From Pterobdella sp. o SKG-2022 (lineage: Eukaryota > Annelida > Clitellata > Hirudinida > Piscicolidae), in contig OZ038320.1 in NCBI GenBank assembly GCA_964035795.1, positions 11,134,118-11,198,117 on the forward strand: a stretch of DNA of 64,000 nucleotides. The letters run 5' to 3'. Shown one piece after another: positions 24,601 through 38,020 of the stretch (positions within the stretch are counted from its first letter, which is position 1; the number at the start of each line of letters is the position of its first letter). The notes under the pieces are model-generated. The model did no database searches. It saw only the letters and a program-made list of their open reading frames with translations, and was not told where the DNA came from. The translations under genes were made by a program, and so were the position numbers.

Positions 24601-26727
24601 TTACACTTCATCTATTTTACACACCCATAGCTTTGCAAACGTGTAAGGCCTATAATGACACGCACAATCTATATGGTGCCTTAGAGGGAATGAATTGGGG
24701 TGCTTGTATAGATTTTTTTTTCAAAAAATGAAAAAAGTGCGAATTGATCAAAACGAAAAAGTTAATTAACATTATGCTAAATTAAAAATTTTAAATTATT
24801 TGTTTAATTGGGAAGAGTTTTATCGATATATTTGAAACAGAACTGATCGTTCCAATCTTTTTGAAGTCATGAAATTTTTTCCCATAATTTTGAGTTTTCA
24901 ACCATTTCAGTTGAAAGATTGCCCAAAATATGATGAAATGTCTCATGGATTATGATTGACTTGAATAGATTACACAGGCCCAACTAGAGCGTTAAATTAA
25001 AAATATGCACTTGAATGTCACATTAATTGAGATCCAGCTGCAAATGCCGTTTATTCCCATATAATATATTAGACTAATCATCTGAATTAACGTTTTTTTA
25101 TTGAAAATCACTGTCATAGGTAAACATAAAAAAACTTATTTAAAAGATTTCCCAATGATAAAATCTTGAATTTTGAGAAAAATCTTTTTGCACTTATGCT
25201 TTACTAATCCACAAATTTGCAGAAAACCTCACTCACATTTTTGTGCAAGCTTTGCAATGCTTTCAAATCCCTTTTCAATTTTTAAAGTTTACTCTTAAAA
25301 ACCAAATACAGCTCAAAATTTACATGAGATATTTTTTGTGATTTTGCCACTAATCGACTCAGTTGTTTATTTGTTGTAACTATTTTTATAGTTTTCTAGA
25401 TGAAAATTTAATTCATTGTCACTTTTTTAATGGCTTAAGTAATTTTGGCTCCGAATTGCCGAATATAACATGTCTTAAAAGGATCTTAAAGTGAATTCTC
25501 AATAAAACTCCTATTCATGTTCTCTTCTTAAGAAATTTAAATTTTATGATGGATAAATAAAAATAACTGAAAGAATTTTTTCATTCAGTCTGCTATAAAT
25601 CTCTCTGGCATCGTATAAATCCCCCGCTAACAACAAAACTCGGATATTTTCGTTGCTTAACCAGATGTATGTAATTGAAAATAAGTATAGTGTTAAACTT
25701 TTTTCCGCGCACTACAGACAATACTGGAAAGTTCTCAGAGTTTATCAATGAAATATTTTTTTATGCAATTTTTTGATAAACTTGTTAGGCATATATGTGT
25801 GTGGGGAATGAGAAATAGTTGGTTAATATGCAGGATGACAATGCTAAGTTGTGGCCATGCTTTGGAAACATCGACCAAATATTTACAAATCTTAACCAAT
25901 ATAAAAATTATTTTATCATAAATAACAGGATACAGCCAGATAACCAAAATTGAAAAGATACTTTTATAGATAAAAAGACTTTAAAAAAATTGAACTTTCT
26001 TATTTTCTCGATACTAAAAATGCTATAAAAGGTGTTTATAAATTAAGAATCTCTCTTTTACAATTAAGGTTGATTTTGACAAAAGTTTCAAAAGTTCCTT
26101 GAATGTATAATAGAAATAAAAACCTTCGCAATTTTGAATCGTTTTCTATTATTAAAGTATATTTTTAGTTACATAAGCTGTGTAAAAGTGTTCAAATTAT
26201 TAAAATCCCGATCTTTTCTTCAATAAATTTTAATGAACTTTCCCGCGTCAAATGTGGATTACGATTTAAGAAAGCCATTTAGGCAAGAAATTATCTTTAT
26301 TCCATCTTGAAAAAATAATGAAGTCCTATATATTTAGTTTTTTGAACAACTGTGATTTAAAATATTCCTTGAATAATTGCGTAATTTCCAAAATTGTCGA
26401 GTGGTTAAATTTATGAAAAAGTAAACAAAGAGTTTTGACTGAATAATTTTATGAGTTTGTGGTTATAGTTATTTTTCAAAGCTTCATATTGGATATCGAA
26501 AAAGCTTCAAGTTTATTTTTGAATCAAACATTGAGAAAGTTTTATGAAATTTTATTTTATTTTGTTTAGGTAAATAAAATTTGAATGTGACCGTTTAAAA
26601 GTTTTCTAAACTATTTTGCTAAAACTTTTCAAGCTCGGCCATATAAAAAACTATTACTGAATCAAGTTATTTAAATTTTTGATGTAAAAAATTGAATTAT
26701 TCAATAACAGTTTTTGAAATAGTCGTA
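21615..26727. other. 5.1-kb divergent intergenic region
   Basis: Gap between the start of the RGK gene (-) and the start of the tektin-like gene (+), so probably both promoters and 5' UTRs. Two patches are less AT-rich than the rest (about 23120-23215 and 24600-24710) and could be untranslated exons or regulatory DNA. No frame there joins to a known gene, and no RNA gene or mobile element is recognised. Confidence 0.5.
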
Positions 26728-29700
26728 ATGGAGTTAAAATCATGCGCGGAAGAAAATGACAAGAAATGGAGGGGAGAGACATGCAAAAAAGTGTTGAAAC
26801 TCAACAAGATCATCAGCGGTTTTAAAGACCACCCCGTGGTTCCGAAGGAAGCGTGTGAGGCTTATTATGACATCACGGAAAACCAAAAAATGATCAGATA
26901 TAACTACCAAGTGCTTGATATCCTTAATGAAGCTGAAAAGCACCGAGTTCAATTAAGTGAGGTAAGTTTATATCGAAAGTTGTTTTGTGAACATTTTGTA
27001 TTCTGAAAACTTAAATTGGATCTTAAAATGTTAAATAAATTTTATTTAATCTTTGTACATATATATTTTTGTATTTTACCAAGTTGCGTTGAAAATGAAT
27101 AAAAACAAACTAATAAAGAGTGGGATAATTTAGAGTTTTGCTGCAGTTAAAGATGAGATTGCAAATTTCTCGAAAATTTAAAATTGTCTTTGAGTTGGCA
27201 AGAAGAAAATAAATATAAATTTTTTTCTGAATAATTTATAAGCGAATTTCTGGGTTATGTTTGTTTCATTAACCTATTAAAAATAATTGTTCACCGTTAT
27301 ACTAATTTCTTAATTGATGTGTGGACGCATAGATTTGATTTAAGCTAATTTTCATGTGTTCATTTTGAATAATACCTTCAAAATTTTTTAATTAATCAGT
27401 TAGGAGCAAAGTTTCAAAGCTATAAAGAAAAGTTAGAAGATTTTCTAAGTCATGTCCGCATTTCTGCTGGCACCAACACTAAAAACTTGCAAGCAAGATC
27501 ACTTAAATGCTTCAAGGAACAGGTTACATCAACTTCATTTCTGCGCATAGGTTCGAAATTATATGAGAGTTTTGAAAACTTGTATACTTTGACCTAGAGG
27601 CGTTTTCGAAATGATTTATGGTCAAGTCATTTGACAAATTGCGAATTTGTCAAGCTTGAGTGGAGTTGTATTGTTAGAAAATTAAGATGCATTTGCCTCA
27701 AGGACTTAAAGATTTCTAAAAATTTTTTCGAAAAAAAGAATAAATAAAATTGAGCCCGTTAATAGAATTCGCTTTAAATAACACAGGCAGCCTTTAAAGG
27801 TTTTCTTAATGTTTTAACACTATAAAACTCTTTAAAAACAAACTATAAGGGAAAAAGATTAGTTTGAGAAAATCTAATTTTTTTATACAAAAAAATTTTT
27901 AAAGATTTAGTTGGGCGAAAATTTTGAAAAGACTGAAATATTTTCAATTACAACTTTTATATAGGCAGTATTGAATGAATTTTTTGAAAAGCGTATTTAA
28001 ATTTTCTTAAATTTTCATCAGCTATCTATTCAAACTTTAGCAATAATAATTTTCAATTTTTTTTCTTTGAAATAGAAATTCAAAGACTGTCCGCAAAAGT
28101 TGTTAGAGATTGAAAGGGCCAAATTGAAGGATTACAGGTGCATTCTGCAAACGGAAGAGAGCAAGCTCGACAAACATTTCGAGGTTTGGCATTGAAAACA
28201 CTCCAATATGATTATCCAAATTTAATCTTTTTTCCAATAATACTAACGAAGGTTAATTTTTTTTGTTCTGCTTTTGGGGATTTAATACTATGAATATCGT
28301 CATTTTACCTTTCTTATTTAATCTACAATATTTTTTTGAAAAATAATTTCAAGTTTTCATTATACAGTAGTGAGACTTGGGGATAGGTTTATGACCCACT
28401 CCACAAATGCATTATAAGATTTCTTATGCAAATGACAAACTCGTTCTAAACTCAATATTCGAATTTTCATCCAAGATGTTCTGTTTTTTGGAATTTTTTT
28501 TCAAAACTTTTCATTCTTTTGTGAAATGATAAGCCCAATTATGTTGGAGTAATTTATGTGTTTAAAAAATACTGAAACCATGCTTTCAGTGAACAAAAAA
28601 AGAAGCCAAAATGTTATATTTTTAAAGAAAATATGCTTTTATCTCAAATTTTCAATTATTTTTTTTGCTTTTATTAAATGTATTTCGTCTCAGAAAATGA
28701 GCCTTTTGCAGTATAAGATGACAGAATTCATGAAATATACACGAAGGAACACTAAAGTCTTGCAAAAAAGATTCAAAAACTCTCTCAGACTGGTAGGTAG
28801 TGTGTTGCTTCATCTAATGCTCATAATTAGATTACTTATAGCTTTCATTTTTAAATTTTTAATAATTTTTTTTGATTTATGAACTTTTTTACTTGTTTAA
28901 AGTCGATGAATTTTCTTTGCAATTAATTTATCAAAAGTTAAATAGTTTAACGCAGTAACTATTTGAAAATATTTTCCAAAATGTATTTTTTTATCTTTAA
29001 AAACTATGAGATTTATCTTTAATCATTCAGTTGTTAATTAAAGATTTTAAAACTTGTTATCAAAACTGATCACCGCTTATTACCAACCATCATCACACAG
29101 CACGAAAACAACATGTTTTGCATGAATGAAATAGACAAGTTGAACTTTGGAGAAAAAGAAATGAGTGCCATAATATATAATTTCTGTGGACTGGTCAGTT
29201 GAATACTTTTTTAAAAAATTTCATTGGTTTTTGTTAATGAATTTATAAGAGTATTTTAAGCTAAATGAATGAAAATATATCATGTTTTGTACATGCTCAC
29301 GAAGTATGAAGTTGTTGTGGTATTGATTGCTTAAAATATTTTCTTTGCATGATTATAAATATAATGCAAGTGAATAATAAAAAAAAATAGTTTTTGAATT
29401 CCATATAAAAAAATTGTTGGAAATGTTATTATTGATGAATATAAACTTTCGTGCTCATTCTGGATTTGTCAACTTTATGATGTTCAATATGAAAAACTTT
29501 GTTCATCAATCAATCATAACCATTTCCAGTACGTATTTTCACCAAGGGTATTTTCATTCGTACGTGAAAATGGTGGATAACAATTTAAAGAAAATTTTAA
29601 ATCTTTTTTTTTTTAATTTTTATTCAAGTTTAACCATTTTGAACAAAAGACATGTGAAATGGGCAAATTATCAGAATCTGGGTTGAAGCTTTTAGAGCAG

Positions 29701-30939
29701 AGCAAAGCGAAAGTGGAAGAGATGTGGAAAAATAAAGAAACTCTTTTTAATGCCACTAATGCATCACTGAACAACAAACTCAAGCAACTGAGCATTATGA
29801 TAGTGAGTCCAGAATTGCTTCGCAGTTTTTAGCATCTTCTAAAGCTTTTGTTCAAAACTTTTCATTTTTTTAAAATTTAATTTTCATTGTATTCTTTTTT
29901 ATCTTGACTATTTACTAGAAAAACAAGCTAATTTTCTTACATTCAAACGTAAAACTTGATTAATTTTCCAAAACAAACAAATTATTCCACGCAGACTACC
30001 CTTCATGACGCCGTTCACAAGAACCACATGTACCGCACTCACATGCGAAACAGGGTGCAAGTGGCTGAAGATGTGCTGGCCTACAGTCCTGTGAGTTGTG
30101 ATGTCATTACATTGTTTGAATGCTTCATAACATCGATGCTTTTCGTGTTTTTGAATCATATAGAGAAGTTTTTATTCATGTCTTTTTTGGGTGTGTTTTG
30201 GAAACTTTTATTAGTTTAGTTGTAAAAGTAAAAAAAATAAATGTTGATGTTCCTAGAATCGTGGTTTCATAAAGCTTCTAAAAGTTTTCTATGCACTCTT
30301 GAAATTTCTTTTTTTGAAATTATATATGTTCCATTCCAAACCAGTTTTTTTGAGTTTTCAAATTAATTTTATTTCTTTTTTATGCTTTTGTTAATGAAAA
30401 GATCCTTTTGTGCGTTTGTACTGGAAATTATTCTTTCAAAGAATATTTTAAATTTTTTTGCACATGATCATATTTTTGAACTTTCAAAAGTAAAGATCTT
30501 CAGGTTACTATAAAACATTCATTTTAATCATGTCAGAGGTTACATATAAATCAAAAATAAATAACGCTTTTTTAAAGTCTATTTCAGCTTGGGTGAAGTA
30601 AAAATTTAATTATCATTAGACTAACTATTTGAACATAACTCAAAACATATTTTCCTACGAATTCTTCGTTTTCGGTATTTAAAAATTAAATTTAAAAACC
30701 GGAATAAATGAGACTGAAAATTTTTTTAGAATACCTTAGAAAATTTTCTCAACTGAACTATTTGTATCTATTCACAGCATTGTAAACATGTCTTGGATTT
30801 CGTCAAGCACAACAAAAAAGGTCTGAAGAGCTTGGGTATCAATGATCGACAACTGCATAAAGATTTTTCTTGTAAAATTGAGTCTCATTACATCGACAAC
30901 AATGTCTTACATCACAGAAGATCTAAGTATGCCTCTTAG
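26728..30939 (+). CDS. coiled-coil protein, probably divergent tektin-like
   Basis: Eight exons: 26728-26961, 27400-27522, 28076-28183, 28694-28792, 29101-29193, 29650-29802, 29995-30090, 30778-30939 (355 aa). Every intron is phase 0 and each exon has consensus splice sites. The protein is helical and charged throughout with no membrane segment or signal peptide. The C-terminal third follows the tektin pattern: a helix with LxxxLxxLxxxI followed by LHDAV (tektins: L..AI..K), then L-x-KDF-x-x-K-I-x-S-x-x-ID near residues 330-343, where tektins have L-x-KDI-x-x-K-x-NS-x-x-ID. The RPNVELC nonapeptide of classical tektins is absent; the region reads MRNRVQVAEDV. Tektins are filament proteins bonded to ciliary doublet microtubules, usually about 400 aa. 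Identity is tentative; an unrelated coiled-coil protein is the alternative. The TTG-initiated frame extends upstream, but 26728 is the first ATG and has a good context. Confidence 0.82.
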
Positions 30940-32580
30940 GTTGAAAACCATAACACTGTTTCATGATTTGATGAAATTGACTATCATATAATATTCTAGT
31001 TTAGCTTTTTTCAAATAGTATTTTTGAAAAAAATAAAACTTTATAAAATATTTCGTGAATAAGCTTTTCCAAAAATCCTAAAAATTTCTCACAAAAATGT
31101 ATGAGGGCTTTTAGTGTAGAGCAAATGGTCTTACTTTGAATCACCTTAAAAGCTGAGCGATGAAAGGATTTTGATGAATGTGTGAGCAAAAATTGGCGTA
31201 AAAAATGAACTAATGCAAAAGAATGAGTGTGTTATATCGCTTAAATTTTTATGAAGCAAATCTAAAAATCTAGATGCACCTATATTAAGTTGAACATTCC
31301 TTAAACACCTACCGAAATTTTCGTTCTCTGACTATACAAACTTGAAACGCTGAAGTTATATAACTACATATTTGAATAAAAAATTTTGAGTTTTATCAAA
31401 TTTTCAAAATAGTTTTTTTATGGCGAGCTGACTTTTCAAAATGAATCGAAGGCGCAATTTTTAAATGGTTTATTTCATCAAAAACATTTAACTTTTTTTT
31501 ATGCTGGCGCTCACCAAAAAGCGAAGTTATAAATAAATTTTAAAATAGACTTAGAGACCGACTAAAAAAACTAACTATACATAAACAAATGGCATAAAAA
31601 TTGTATAATTTACATGAAAAATTGACAGAAAAGATTAATTTTGAAAAAACACAATTTTAAATGATTGACAGAATAAAACAAATATATTAAAGATCTTAAT
31701 ATCAAATTGCTATAGAATTGTGTGGTGGAAACGTGTGCTGAATGTCATTAACTGATACAAATGTGAGGCGATTATATACTTTAAATAGAGATTTTGATTC
31801 AAATTTAACGCTGATTAGACATATTGGTAAAAATAAATTTTTAGGAATTTACAAAACAATATCGGAATGAAACCGAATTGTAAGAAGGGGTGAAATTGTA
31901 AAAATAATTTCAAAAAAAATTTGTTAAACATAAAAGAAACAATGAGTAGTTACAATGTAATGTGAAGATTCAAAACAATCATTCCCACCCTCCTTTAAAG
32001 CTTATGCACCGGCAGCTTGAATTATTGGATGCACTAAAATAAACTGTTTGATGTTGTATATGTTCAATTATATATCTAAAAATTATCACTCAGTACTATA
32101 AAAAGCTATTGTGTTTCAAATAAACAAAAAGATTCTTTTTTACAATAAGCTTATATCCAAAAATTTGAAAAAAAAATTTTGTTTTTATGAAAAAAATTTT
32201 TAAAACCGAAAAAAAAATCTGATTATGATTTTTAATGATGGGTCTGCTAGTGCTAAAATATAATGCCAGAAATTCAAAGCATGAAAAGAAATATCAAAAA
32301 ATCAATTTAAAAAAATGGGTGATATTATTTAAAATTGGAGTAGATAGAGAAATCCTGTAGATAAGCTAGAGCCATGTCGTAACAGAACTTGTATTGATCC
32401 TGAGTTTCATTAAACATACATTCAATTCAAGAAATTTCAATTGCTGTATTTAATACTTATTGAAACTAAATTGACTATTAGTGTAAGTTAAACTTACAAA
32501 GTTTTGTGTTGTTTAGTTAATAAGTGTTTAATTCTAATTGTTTAAATAAAACGGCATTAATACAATGGTCAACTTATTCA
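30940..32580. other. 1.6-kb convergent intergenic region
   Basis: Tail-to-tail gap between the tektin-like gene (+) and the RPTP gene (-). Very AT-rich with several A or T runs; no gene recognised. On the minus strand ATTAAA at 32449-32454 is a possible RPTP polyadenylation signal. Confidence 0.5.
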
Positions 32581-33837
32581 TTAAACAATCATGGTGACAA
32601 ATCTCGAACTGACCAATGAGAGAAGAGCTGATGGTCGATGTAGCCTCAATCTTCTTACCACCTGCATCACTTCAACTGCTTGCTCGTGCTTCAGCCTCTC
32701 CAACATCACTGCTACTGCCACCACCAGCCCAGTGTGTGTCAAACCATCCCTTTTTTATTAAAATGACGTGGTTGAATGTTTACTTCACAGTTATAGTGAA
32801 TAAATATGGAAATGTAGGAATAAAACAATCAAAAACACTGAAAATATATTTCAATTTTATTTTTTTGTGACTTTTATTGTTTTAGCGTGTAAACTTGATC
32901 GGGAATTTCAATATGATACATATATTAAATAACTTGATAGGCTTAGTCGTTTCTATCTATTTTATAATATAGTATTCAAAAAAAACTATGAAGTTATTGC
33001 AAATAAAAAATCAGTGACAACAGTAACAATGATACCTGCAGTGAATGATGATAGGAGCATCTCCGGTCTTAATCTGGGATTTCTCGACCAATTTCAGTAA
33101 GGATAATAAAGCTACTTGCATTTGCTTATAACCATCATCATTATCAGCATTCGTTTCAACTTGAATATTCTTTTTGACGTTGATATAAGCAGATGATTGT
33201 TCGTTTTTGTTGAGGCTTGAAGGCCATGGTATGTTGAGTTGGAAGTGATTGACTGTCTGATGCTGTATCTTCTCTTGCTTCTGTGTGTGTCATTATTAAG
33301 TTATATACAACGTAATAACAAATTAAATAGCTGATTAACTAACTAAGCAATCTGACCTGTTGTACTTTTATCAAACAGTAAAAACAATACATACATTACA
33401 AGCAAAAATAACATTACGTAGCTCACCTCTGGCGCAGTTTTTTGCTTATTAGCATTCAATAGAGACACATCACTGAAGTCGTCACTTGAAGGTATGAGGG
33501 CAGTATCCAGATCATTTGCATTACTTACATTGCTTATACAACTAGCAGTCTTGTCCTTAGGTTCCCCACTTGACAGACTCACAGCTGCTTCTTTAGCATC
33601 AATATTATCAGTTTTTTTATTATTTTCGGTTAGATTAGTGGAGATATTATCACAAGGGGTAGCAGATGGGTTTTTATTTTCAGCTTCGGAGATATTGTTG
33701 TTATTGTTGGGATCAAATGTTAATGTTAGTTCTCTGATGGTGATGTAGGGGTGGTCATTGATGACGGATGATGCTTCAATGATGAATGGCCCACACTCAC
33801 ATTCCTCATTCTCCTCTGGCCAGTATTGCCCGTATGT
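32581..33837 (-). other. RPTP D2 half: pseudocatalytic loop and low-complexity insert
   Basis: The last three RPTP exons (33837-33427, 33280-33036, 32749-32581) encode the second half of D2. The CX5R loop is split by an intron and reads HCRDGLTHTG: Cys is kept (about residue 1335) but the essential Arg is His. Between the strand ITIRELTLTF and the motif HFQLNIPWP sits an Asn/Ser/Asp-rich insert of roughly 80 residues, where PTP domains normally have a short loop. The WPD motif is replaced by PWPSS. The end (RRLRLHRPSALLS...) lacks the usual QTxxQYxFCY helix. Confidence 0.85.
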
Positions 33838-36800
33838 CTATTGGTTAATGTTTTAATTATTTCACTGTTTTCAAACAATAAATTTAACTAAAAATTTTGA
33901 TTTTTAAAAATCCCCTTCAGTTGATTCAGAGTTTACACACCTACATGATTAAATGTAGCATTTGCATACACGCATTGATAATGTAAGCTAGGCTTGCAAG
34001 AGCATTGTGAAAAAGCATGTTCTTTACGTCAATTCATCTAACTATTAAGGATCGGATGGTCGACTAACATATATAGATTATTTTCAGCAAATAATGATAA
34101 AATATCAAATAAAACAGTACACGAGACACCAATCCATTACACACACCACCTCATCGTTATCTTGCCAGGTGTTCAGCATGATGATGGTGCCAGCTTTCAC
34201 CTCGTACACCAGCCTCCAGAGATCAATCACAGTGTGTGGTAAAGGCATTTGGGTTCCAATGTAACTGTTCCTCTTTCTATAACCCTGTATTATGATAGAT
34301 AGATAAATAGATACAATGGTTTTGAGTCAGATTTTAATCCCGAATTTAATGAAGGTGGCCAGATTTAATCCATTTAAAAAAGATTTTCATATGAATGATT
34401 TTATATTCAATTAGACAAAGTTAATCTTTTGACTACTGAATACACAAGTATATACGTACATCGATATAGACAGCGTTGACATAATCGTTTGTGCCAGGCA
34501 CCCTGGTTTGCAGGCAGGCTCGATGTCGTTCCCCTGTGACGTGGTTCAATAAAAACATTACAAACACCCTCACTATGTGTTGATTTACAACTTTCAACAA
34601 GCCGTATACTGGGCCAACAATGAAAGTACATCAAAACAACTATTAGATTATGTCTGGTGATTTTATCACATATTTCGATAATTTAGAGATAAAAATCCAA
34701 CAAAACTTGAAAACATAATAAAAAACAAAAACGACAATAACACAGCAACCTGGCAGAATATTCATGTCTCTATTCTTGTGTACATTCTCCTCTAGACGAC
34801 CTGCTTCACAGTCTGTAGGTACTTCCTTGTACGACCATTCGTCCAGTAACTATTTTGGTGTGAACAATTAAGTTACAATATGATTAACGTATTGAGAAAA
34901 AATTTAGTTTATAAAAGATTATATTTTGAGGTATAATCTTAGTTGCTAGGATTTTATACGTGCATATATTAATGCATTTATAGTCATACTATTTAGATAA
35001 TTTTACTAAACTTGATTAGTGGGTAAACACTTTTTAATATATCTCCAATACTGAAGTGTTGAAATAACTTTAAATTCATCGGTTAAAAATTCGGATTACT
35101 TACGCATATAAAAAAAACAAGCAAAAGTTTCAAACAAAATTCAAATATAAAAATTCTTCCACACAAATGAATTTCGCAAAAAACTATAAAACAATGCATT
35201 TTATATAGAACCTGGAATTCTTGTTCAAGCTTGGTGATAGCAGTGCCGCCTGGTGCAATAGAAAGAAGTTCTCTATATGAAGGTTCAAATTTGCTTGAGA
35301 TGATGGTGGTGTCTTTCAAGGTTAGAGCTTCCAGTAAGGCATCGTAGACAAATAAATATTGATCCTGTGAGAGGCGTTGGTTAATTTTTATATCAAATCG
35401 ACCATTAAGTTATCGTGAATTAAACTTTCTGTTGCGCATTTAGTATTATATAAAACATCAATTAATATATTACAATTAAAACAAAAAATTAATTGATAAA
35501 ACAATTCTTTGTGAAATACACTAATTACTTTAATTAATTTCAAAAATTTGAAATCTCCTTACAAAGGTCTGTATCATGTTCATGCGAGACCTCCTCATCA
35601 GGGTGGTGCACCTGTCATATGTCATTGTATCATTATGCAATCATATGCCATTGTATTGTTATGCAATTTTAAACCATTGTACTGCACAACGTTTACCTAC
35701 AATATGATATTAAATTAGATCATTTATGAAAATTGAAATGATATTCTTTTTTACATATCTCAATTTACCGATGCAATACTCAGACATTAAACTCAAAATT
35801 AACAAGACACGTGACAACACTCACCTGAAAAGATCAATGGAGTGCACATCTGCAGCCTCCTCGAGCAGGTAGTCGAGAGCGATGAAGGTACCAGTCCTGC
35901 CTACCCCTGCACTGCAGTGCACTACCATCAGTGCATTAGTGCTTGTGTCGTACTGACGCACCCTCCTGTGGAAAGAGATCAGAGGCCACACCTGTCGGAG
36001 TAGAAAAGTTAAACAGCATGTTTTGTTATAAAGTTCAAAAACTTTTACGTGATACATTAGAAAAATAAATTACTTGATCTCAGGTTATCATTAGTTCAAC
36101 TTGCATACAGCACCACAAGCAAGTGAGTGATAGCACAAAGTCTAACCTTATCAGGGACACCATGGTCGGGCCATGCAGTGAAGTGGAACTGCCTGACAAC
36201 CCTGGCAGGTCCATACACAACTGCATCATCTCTGACCACCTCCTTTGGTGCCACCCTGTTGTAGCCTCCCTCATCATCGTCCACGTTGTTGTAGGGCTCT
36301 GAGGGTTGTAGTGAGTGGTGTGTAATATGAGGTATGCAAGAGATTTTTTGGGTCTGCCTCTGGAGGTTTACTAAATTAAAAAATATCTATAGTAATTGCA
36401 TTGATAATTTATATTTAATCTACTTCTTTATTCAGATATACGCGATGCATAATCTATATGTATGAAAATGAATTTATTCAATCGTGAAAAAGTTCATATG
36501 TGTATTGCCCTACACAATAGCTAACAAACTAAAATATTATTATGTTTGTGTTTTGTTCAAAAAAAAAAACATTTCAAATTTCTGTATATAAAACCAATAT
36601 AAATTTTCAAGCTGACCAGCACCCCCAGGCTTGATAGCAGCAGACAACTCAAAGGTCCTGATAGTGTAGTCCACAGTTTCCTCCATCCCTCTCAACACCA
36701 CCTTCATGCCGCCATAACACACTTCAGTATTCTCCTTGTCACTCCAGTACTGCTCGCATTTCACTCTGCCCTGTGGTTCAAACAATTACAATGAACGGTT

Positions 36801-37891
36801 AAGAATATCTGTCACGTTGGTTCAATTGATTTTCCTTAGAAACTTGTGACGTGATTAACTAGTAAAAAAAATCTAAAATTAAATAAAAAGCAAACGCTTT
36901 TAATAGGCTAAACTTGTCAAAAACTAAAACAACCCTTCAAAAAACACATGCAAGCCCTTTATATTGATAAACTACTTCAACAAATATATACTTCAATCAA
37001 ACCACCTTTTCGACCAGATTGGTGACCATGACGACTCGGGAAGCACCTGTCTGTTGCACCATCCTCCACATGTCCTCTATGCTATGCTTGTTGCAGCCTG
37101 TGTGCCAGTGGTTGTGCATTTAATAATGTTTCTAATGGTGTAATTTTGATTATTAACATTCTATTATATTAGATAAATGATACATTTATATAAGGTATAA
37201 CATCATAGTTTCTTGTTTAAGATATGGTAGAATATAATTCATAAAATATAATAATAATAAAAATAACAATACATCATATACTAATGATATATGAACACTA
37301 AGATATGTATACTAATATACAGAACGAGTTTTAATATGCGACGTTTTCATTGAACTATTATATAACGATGAAATGCATTATATCTTTTTGATGTGAAAAT
37401 AACCTTGAGCTGCAATATATGCCTTGGGTTTTTTGTAGCCCTGAAATGATTATGAAAACAATAATAGTTGAAAAATCACATTAAACAAATTTTTTGAACA
37501 GCTTATTTTCAACACCTTGTTTCTAAAATGAAGATTTTCTCCTAAACATGAAATCAAATCAAATTAAAGAACATTAGAAATAATTTCCCAAGAACAATAA
37601 TCATTGTAAATGAGAGAATATATTTCTGATTAAACCAGCACTGCAGCAGTTAAGCATGCATATAAGATGTTATCAAGACTTGAACTATTAAAATAATAAG
37701 GTGCTCACATCGATGTAGCTGGCATTGATGTAGTCAGAAGAGCCCCCTTGTAGCACAACTCTCGTGTGGTCATCTGTCATTGATAGTTAGCTATCACATG
37801 GTTTAATTCATTTTAAGCCCAACTAATAATGGTTGGAACTTTCAATGATGCACAGAGGGTAGACTTCATTATGTATATGATAGATAGATAA

Positions 37892-37924
<33 letters not shown>

Positions 37925-37958
37925 AAGAAAGAAAGAAAGAAAGAAAAAAAGAAAAAAA

Positions 37959-38020
<62 letters not shown>

